Positions 58,425-64,000 of a stretch of DNA of 64,000 nucleotides are shown here, one piece after another; position 1 is the stretch's first letter, and each line of letters begins with the position of its first letter. Both the position numbers and the translations under genes were made by a program. The notes beneath the pieces were generated by a model. It was not told where the DNA came from and made no database searches. It worked only from the letters and a program-made list of their open reading frames with translations. This DNA is from Dactylis glomerata. Its lineage: Eukaryota > Streptophyta > Magnoliopsida > Poales > Poaceae. The stretch lies in contig QXEO01001033.1 of NCBI GenBank assembly GCA_007115705.1, positions 744,001 through 808,000 of the forward strand, given 5' to 3'.

Positions 58425-61400
58425 TGTTGAAATATTAGGCTTTTTCTATGGTCCATATTAGATTTTAAAAACTCCTGAAAATTTCAAGCCCATATGTGTG
58501 AGCTCATGTGACATGCAGACCAAGTTGTTGACTGTACAAATGCAAGATGTGGAAGCTAAGTTTAGTCACATATGGAAAGTTCGGAGAGTTGTGGTGTTGC
58601 ACCACTTAATAAGTGGGTGAAAAGAGGAGTGTCACATGCGCTCCTCCTCTTCCTCAATCCCTTGACGCGCGCGCCGTGGTTTGCAGAATTGAGCCTCGGA
58701 GCCGAGCTTATCTTTTTGCTGCACAGGAAAATCAAACATTTGACCGAGTCTTTGAAGGACTGATTTTACCGATGGCTGGTTTTACCGATGCACTGATGCA
58801 GTATAAGTTTATCGGTGTGAACTTTAAGAGGTGGCAGTACAAGGCTGAGCTTTGGCTGACCACGATGAAAGTGTTCCTGATTAGTAAAGACAAATCTGAA
58901 GGAACTATGTCTGACGAGGATCAAAAAAAGTTCGAGGAAGTCAATACTGTCTTTATGGGATACATTTTGAGCATTCTTGCCGACCGTTTGTGTGATGTGT
59001 TTATGCACATAAAAGACGGGAATGAGCTCTAAGATGCACTGGACGCAAAGTTTGGTGCCGCAGATGCTGGCAGTAAACTGTACATCATGGAGAGCTTTCA
59101 TGATTTCAAGATGACTAGGGACCTTCCTGTGATTTAACAAGCTCATGAGATACAGTGCATTGCCAAAGAGCTCGGACTCCTTAAGTGTGTCTTACCCGAC
59201 AAGTTTGTGGCGGGTTGCATTATTGCTAAGTTGCCCCCTTCATGGAGGAACTTCGCCATAGCTCTCAAACACAAGAGACATGGGATATAAGTTAAAAATC
59301 TGATAGTGCCCCTTGATGTTGAGGAGAAGGCTCAGGTTAAGAACACTATTGAGACAGGAGAGGTCATGCTACTGCTAACTTTGTGCAGAAAGGTAAACCC
59401 TCAAGCAAGAACAAAGGGAACTTCAAGCCCTCCTTTAACAAGCCTGTAAAGACTACAACCTTGAAGAAGAAGAAGCCAAACATGGACATGAGTGATATGA
59501 CTTGTTTCACTTATGGAGAGCCCGGTCACTTTTCTAAGGACTGCCCAGATCGCGCAGACCGCAGAGGAAAAAAGGCCAAGATTGTCAACGTCGTGACCGC
59601 TAGCATTACTAATAGGTATGGTAATTTATTTACTGTTCTTTCAGTATTTCAATCTCCCTGTTGGTGGATTGATACAGGTGCTAATGTTCATGTGTGTGCT
59701 GACATCTCTATGTTCACTTCTTACCAGGCCGCACGGGATTCTTCCGTCCTAATAGGCAATAGGTCACATGCCTCTGTTCGTGGCGTTGGCACGGTAGATC
59801 TAAAGTTTACTTCGGGGAAGATCATGCAGCTCAGGAACATACAGCATGTCCCTTCTATGAATAAGAATCTTGTTAGCGGTTCCCTTCTTTGTAGAGATGG
59901 ATTTAAGATTGTTTTAGAGTTGAATAAGGTAGTCATTTCCAAGTATGACAATTTATTGGAAAAAGCTATGAGTGCGGAGGCTTGTTCCGCTTTTCACTTT
60001 CAGATTAATGTAATAAATCTGTGAACAATATTTGTGGTGGAGTTAATGATGATACCAGTGTTTGGCATTCTCGTTTATGTCACATTAATTTTGGTTTGAT
60101 GTCTCGGTTATCCAGCATGAGTTTAATTTCAAAATTCACTATTGCAAAAAGTTCTAAGTGCCATAATTGTGTGCAATCAAAGCAACCTCATAATCCTCAT
60201 ACGGCAGCCGAGGAGAGAAACTTGGCACCTCTAGAACTCATACATTCTGATCTATGCGAGATGAACGGTGTGTTGACAAAAGGTGAAAATAGATATTTCA
60301 TGACATTGATTGGTGATGCGACTAGATTTTGCTATGTTTACTTGTTGCGCACTAAAGACGAAGCTTTAGACTACTTTAAAATTTATAAGGCCGAAGTTGA
60401 AAATCAACTAGAGAGAAAGATCAAGCGTCTTTAGTCGAATCATGGTGGAGAGTAATTTCCTAAGATCTTTGATGAATTCTATGAGGAACACGGTATTATT
60501 CATGAGAGGACGCCTCCCTACTCGCCCCAATCCAATGGGGTGGCCGAGAGGAAAAACCGCACACTGTCTGACTTGATGAATTCCATGCTCGACACTGCTG
60601 GTTTAGCGAAGGCAATATGTGGGAGGCTTTGTTAACCGCATGTCATGTCCTGAACAGAGTTCCAAACAAGAATAAAGAGAAAACCCCTTATGAGGAGTGG
60701 GTTGGGAGAAAGCCATCACTTTCATATTTGCGCACTTGGGGATGCTTGGCGAAGGTCAATATTCCCATCCCAAAGAAACACAAACGCAGACCAAAGACTG
60801 TGGATTGCATCTGTCTAGACTATGCTCAGCGGAGCATTGGCTATAGATTTTTAGTAGTTAAATCCAAGGTACCTGATATGCATGTTGACACTACAATGAA
60901 ATCTTGTAATGCAACATTTTTTTAGAATATGTTTCCTATGAAAGATATGCATAACACTGCTAGATTTTCTTCTGAGATAATTCATGAATCTAGTACATCT
61001 GATGATTATTTTGAGCAACCATATGAGAACGTCTTTGAGGATGTTCGTAAGAAGTATGACAATGAAGCTCCTACAAGGAGCAAGAGACGGAGGACTGCAA
61101 AGTACTTTGGTGATGATTTCATTGTGTACCTTGTGGATGATACTCCCACGTCCATTGCTGAGGCATATGCATCACCAGATGCAGATGATTGGAAAGAAGC
61201 TGTCCATAATGAGATGGAATCAACTCTTTCTAATGGAACATGGGAATTATCTAAGCGCCCCATGATTGTAAGCCTGTGGGCTACAAGTGGGTATTCAAGA
61301 AGAAGCTAAGGCCTGATGGTACTATAGAAAAGTACAAGGAGAGACTTGTAGCGAAAGGCTACACACAGAAAGAAGGTGAAGATTACTTTGACACCTATTC

Positions 61401-63480
61401 ACCTGTCGGTAGACTAACCACCATTCGAGTACTACTTTCCATGGCTGCCTCTTATGATCTTATCATTCATCAAATGGACGTAAAGACAACTTTCCTCAAT
61501 GGAGAGTTGGAAGAGAAAATCTATATGGATCAGCCTGATGGATTTGTGGTAAAAGGTGAAGAGAAAAAGATGTGCAAGTTGTTAAAATCTTTATATGGCC
61601 TGAAACAAACACCTAAGCAATTGCATGAGAAGTATGAAAGAACTTTAACTTCGGTCGGTTTTGTCGTTAATGAGGCTGACAAGTGCGTCTACTATCGCCA
61701 TGGTGGGACGAAGGTGTTATATTGTGTTTGTATGTCGATGATATTCTCATCTTTGGTACAAACATGAAAGTAATACATGAGATCAAGTCTTTCTTGTTAA
61801 AGAGCTTTGATATGAAAGATCTGGGACAAGCTGATGTGATTCTAAAATCAAGCTGAATAAGAATGAGAGTGGGATTACTTTATCGCAATCTCACTATGTT
61901 GAGAAGATATTGAGCTGGTTTGGATTTATTGATGGCAAATCTTCTCCAACACCTTATGATCCAAGTGTGATATTACGTAAGAACAAGAACGAACCAACAG
62001 ATCAATTGAAATATTCTTAGATCATTGATTCACTCATGTACTTAACGAGCGCGACAAGGTCTGACATCTGTTTTGCTGTGAGCAAGTTGAGTAGGTTCAT
62101 GTAAAACCCAGGTATTGATCATTGGCATGCACTTAAAAGGGTCATGCGCTATGCCGCTATCTATATGGTACAATGAGTTATGAGATTCACTATTCTAGGC
62201 ACCGTGTTGTGCTTGAAGGATATAGTGATGCAAATTGGATCTCTGATGTCAGATGATATGAAAGCCACTAGTGGATATGTGTTTATCTTTGGAGCTTGCG
62301 CAGTGTCATGGAGATCGTGTAGGCAAACCATATTGACGAGATCAACTATGGAAGCAGAACTTACTGCTTTAGACACAACCACTGTAGAGTCGGAATGGCT
62401 GTATGAGCTCTTGATGGACTTGCCGGTGGTTAAAAAACCTATGCCGGCCATCCTATTGAATTGTGACAACCAAACAACCTACTGTGTCTCGCTCTGGGCT
62501 CTAGCACAGAGGCAGAATACAAAGCACTTGCAAATGCCACTGCTGAGTTAATTTGGGTTGAAGCTTTTGTTCAAGATCTTGGTGTGACAAAAAAAAAACC
62601 ATGTCTGTGGTGTGATTAGGGGTGGCACCCGCCGGGTTCGGGGCCGGGTCCGGCCCCTCCATACCCGCCCCATTTAACTTGGCGGGTCTCATTTTTTACC
62701 AGACCCGCGACCCTGTCGGGTTCGGGGCCCCAACGGGTACCCGCCTCGTCCCCATTTTCTACGTGTGACGACATGATGTAGTGGTAGCGTGCAAGCGTGT
62801 ATTGTCTCCAGGAGTCCATATTTAATCGCGTGCATGTATTGTGTGTGTGACCGCGTGGGTTGTGTGGTTTACAGCTCGTGGACGTGTGGTTACTACTTAG
62901 GCATATGATTATTAGGTATAGGATTAGGGCTTACAGCGGGTTTGCGGGTCTGCGGGTGCGGGTTTGCCACCCCCATACCCGCCCCATTAGACCTGGCGGG
63001 TCCAACTTTTTACCAAACCCTCCCCATTTAAGGCGGGTACCCGTCGGGTTTGCGGGTTTCGGGGCCCCATTGCCATCCGGAGGTGTGATAATCTTGATGC
63101 CACCTACCTGTCTGCTAACTCAGTGTTTCATGCTCGCTCTAAGCACATTGAGATTGTTTTTTTTCTTTATCAGAGAACGTGTTGCTAGTCAGCAACTTGA
63201 TATCAGGTTCATCTCCAGCAAAGATCAGATTGCAGACGGATTTACCAAGACTTTATGCTTAAAGAAATTAAATGAGTTCAAGCGTAATCTAAACCTCTCC
63301 CAGATCTAGATTAAAGGGGGGTATTAGAGTTGTATACCTGTAGGTATACGTGATGATGTAGTACACCACATCGTATACGTACCCAACTTTGTACAAGCTA
63401 CATGAGGGGCTTTTCCTCACCATATAACACGAAACCGGGGATCCGAAAGGGTTACACCGTTCCACCCAACAACACACGTA
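58425..63480 (+). mobile_element. decayed Ty1/copia retrotransposon
   Basis: Gag begins MAGFTDALMQYKFIGVNFKRW at 58771 and continues with stops and frameshifts. A zinc knuckle (CFTYGEPGHFSKDC, near 59500) and a protease motif (WWIDTGANVHVCAD, about 59663) follow. Integrase starts around 60060 (HSRLCHINFG, CHNC). Reverse transcriptase is at 61276-61770 (GYKWVFKKKLRPDGTIEKYK) with its YVDD motif shifted out of frame near 61732, and RNase H at 62180-63300. The copia gene order (integrase before RT) is clear. A possible 5' LTR starts TGTTGAAATATTAGG at 58425. After a polypurine run (about 63312-63320) a different terminal sequence (TATTAGAGTTGTATACC) begins, so the two ends do not match. At least several nonsense and frameshift lesions; no activity expected. 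Confidence 0.85.
62617..63081. mobile_element. hAT MITE (465 bp) inside the copia RNase H region
   Basis: An 8-bp duplication, GGTGTGAT (62609-62616 and 63082-63089), and inverted ends (TAGGGGTGGCA, right end complement TCCGGATGGCA). GC-rich arms contain repeated GCGGGT/ACCCGC blocks. The centre (about 62775-62800) has a tRNA-like ATGTAGTGGTAGCG stretch. No transposase. Confidence 0.8.
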
Positions 63481-63544
63481 GATCGACACATGGCTCAACA
63501 AGTTTTTCTTTTTGCTAAACTATCAGGACTAAAAAAAAGTCCTA

Positions 63545-63648
63545 CTCCTTCCGACCACTATTATCTATCGCTAATATGGATGTATCTAGACATTTTTTTG
63601 TATCTAGATACATATATACTAGATACAAGTAGTAGTGGTCGGAGGGAG
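63545..63648. mobile_element. Stowaway MITE (104 bp)
   Basis: CTCCTTCCGACCACTATTAT pairs with the right end (TAGTAGTGGTCGGAGGGAG); TA at 63543-63544 and 63649-63650. Confidence 0.9.
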
Positions 63649-63650
63649 TA

Positions 63651-64000
63651 AATATTTCATTCTTTATGGGCCGAGTATAAAGGGGACTAAGCAGAAAGAG
63701 CTGATCATTCGTCCGACTTTGAGGCATGTTGTTTCAAAAAAAAAAAGACTTTGAGGCATGAAAGTTGTACGTGCTCTTTTCCCTGGTCCATGGGCCATTG
63801 TTTCTGGGCTAACTAGTTGCTATTAGTTATTTTAGTTTTAATTTATTCAAACTCATTGGACAATCGATCAATAATCACTTGGAGGAGTTTCATCGTGTTT
63901 CCTTTTAAAAGATTGGACATTCAGAAAAACTATAAGAAGTCTGATAAAATTAACAGTAGCAATTAATCAGAAGCTTCCTTTTCTAATAATCTCTGAAATG
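63651..64000. other. right edge, nothing recognised
   Basis: AT-rich sequence without a supported gene or repeat boundary. Confidence 0.5.

Noticed and set aside
1..64000. CRISPR arrays, bacterial operons, riboswitches, rRNA
   Set aside because: None seen; the direct repeats present are LTRs, MITE families, microsatellites and local duplications.

Overview
The window is plant nuclear DNA from a grass, most likely of the wheat tribe (Triticeae). The evidence is split genes with GT-AG introns and GC-rich first exons, several Stowaway (TA target) and Tourist (TWA target) MITEs, a Helitron, and large LTR retrotransposons nested inside one another. The species cannot be fixed from the sequence alone. 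There is nothing prokaryotic, no CRISPR array and no rRNA gene.

Six host genes look intact: a kinetochore SPC25 gene (+, 4969-8736), a RAB5IF/C20orf24-type ER membrane protein (+, 12766-14165), a DDX31-type DEAD-box helicase, RH17 (-, 14702-18133), a plastid atypical SDR resembling At2g37660 (-, 24701-26556), a DVL/ROTUNDIFOLIA-like small peptide (+, 29484-29726) and a plastid two-motif DnaJ-type zinc-finger membrane protein (-, 57650-58133). A seventh gene, an F-box/DUF295 gene at the left edge, is dead: two frameshifts and a 531-bp hAT element interrupt it. The six genes act in separate processes and show no operon-like organisation. RAB5IF-like and RH17 are convergent.

Region by region: 1-4700 holds the F-box pseudogene and a set of MITEs, one Tourist element nested in another. 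4700-26600 is a gene island. Its insertions are a solo LTR in the last SPC25 intron, a Helitron, a degenerate DNA transposon and a MITE sitting in a second copy of the RH17 upstream region. From about 29900 to 57390 lies a roughly 1.2-kb tandem duplication whose two copies have been blown apart by two nested retrotransposon stacks. In copy 1, a copia-type non-autonomous element (31198-40136) contains a 6.7-kb non-autonomous LTR element (32832-39495). In copy 2, a second member of that same family in the opposite orientation (40536-56402) carries a Ty3/gypsy Tat-lineage element (47062-55899) in its 3' LTR. All four elements have LTR pairs and 5-bp target-site duplications that I could read. By-eye LTR divergence (about 6, 5, 5 and 3 percent) agrees with the nesting order. 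58425-63480 is a decayed copia element carrying a hAT MITE.

The strongest candidates for something new are inside the retrotransposons. The Tat element carries an antisense gene between pol and its 3' LTR, with its own TATA box and a telo-box, predicted to encode two AT-hooks followed by a B3 DNA-binding domain. The two members of the non-autonomous family are collinear, yet carry unrelated open reading frames in the same slot, like exchangeable cassettes. They also repeat their 3'-LTR-adjacent polypurine motif twice internally.
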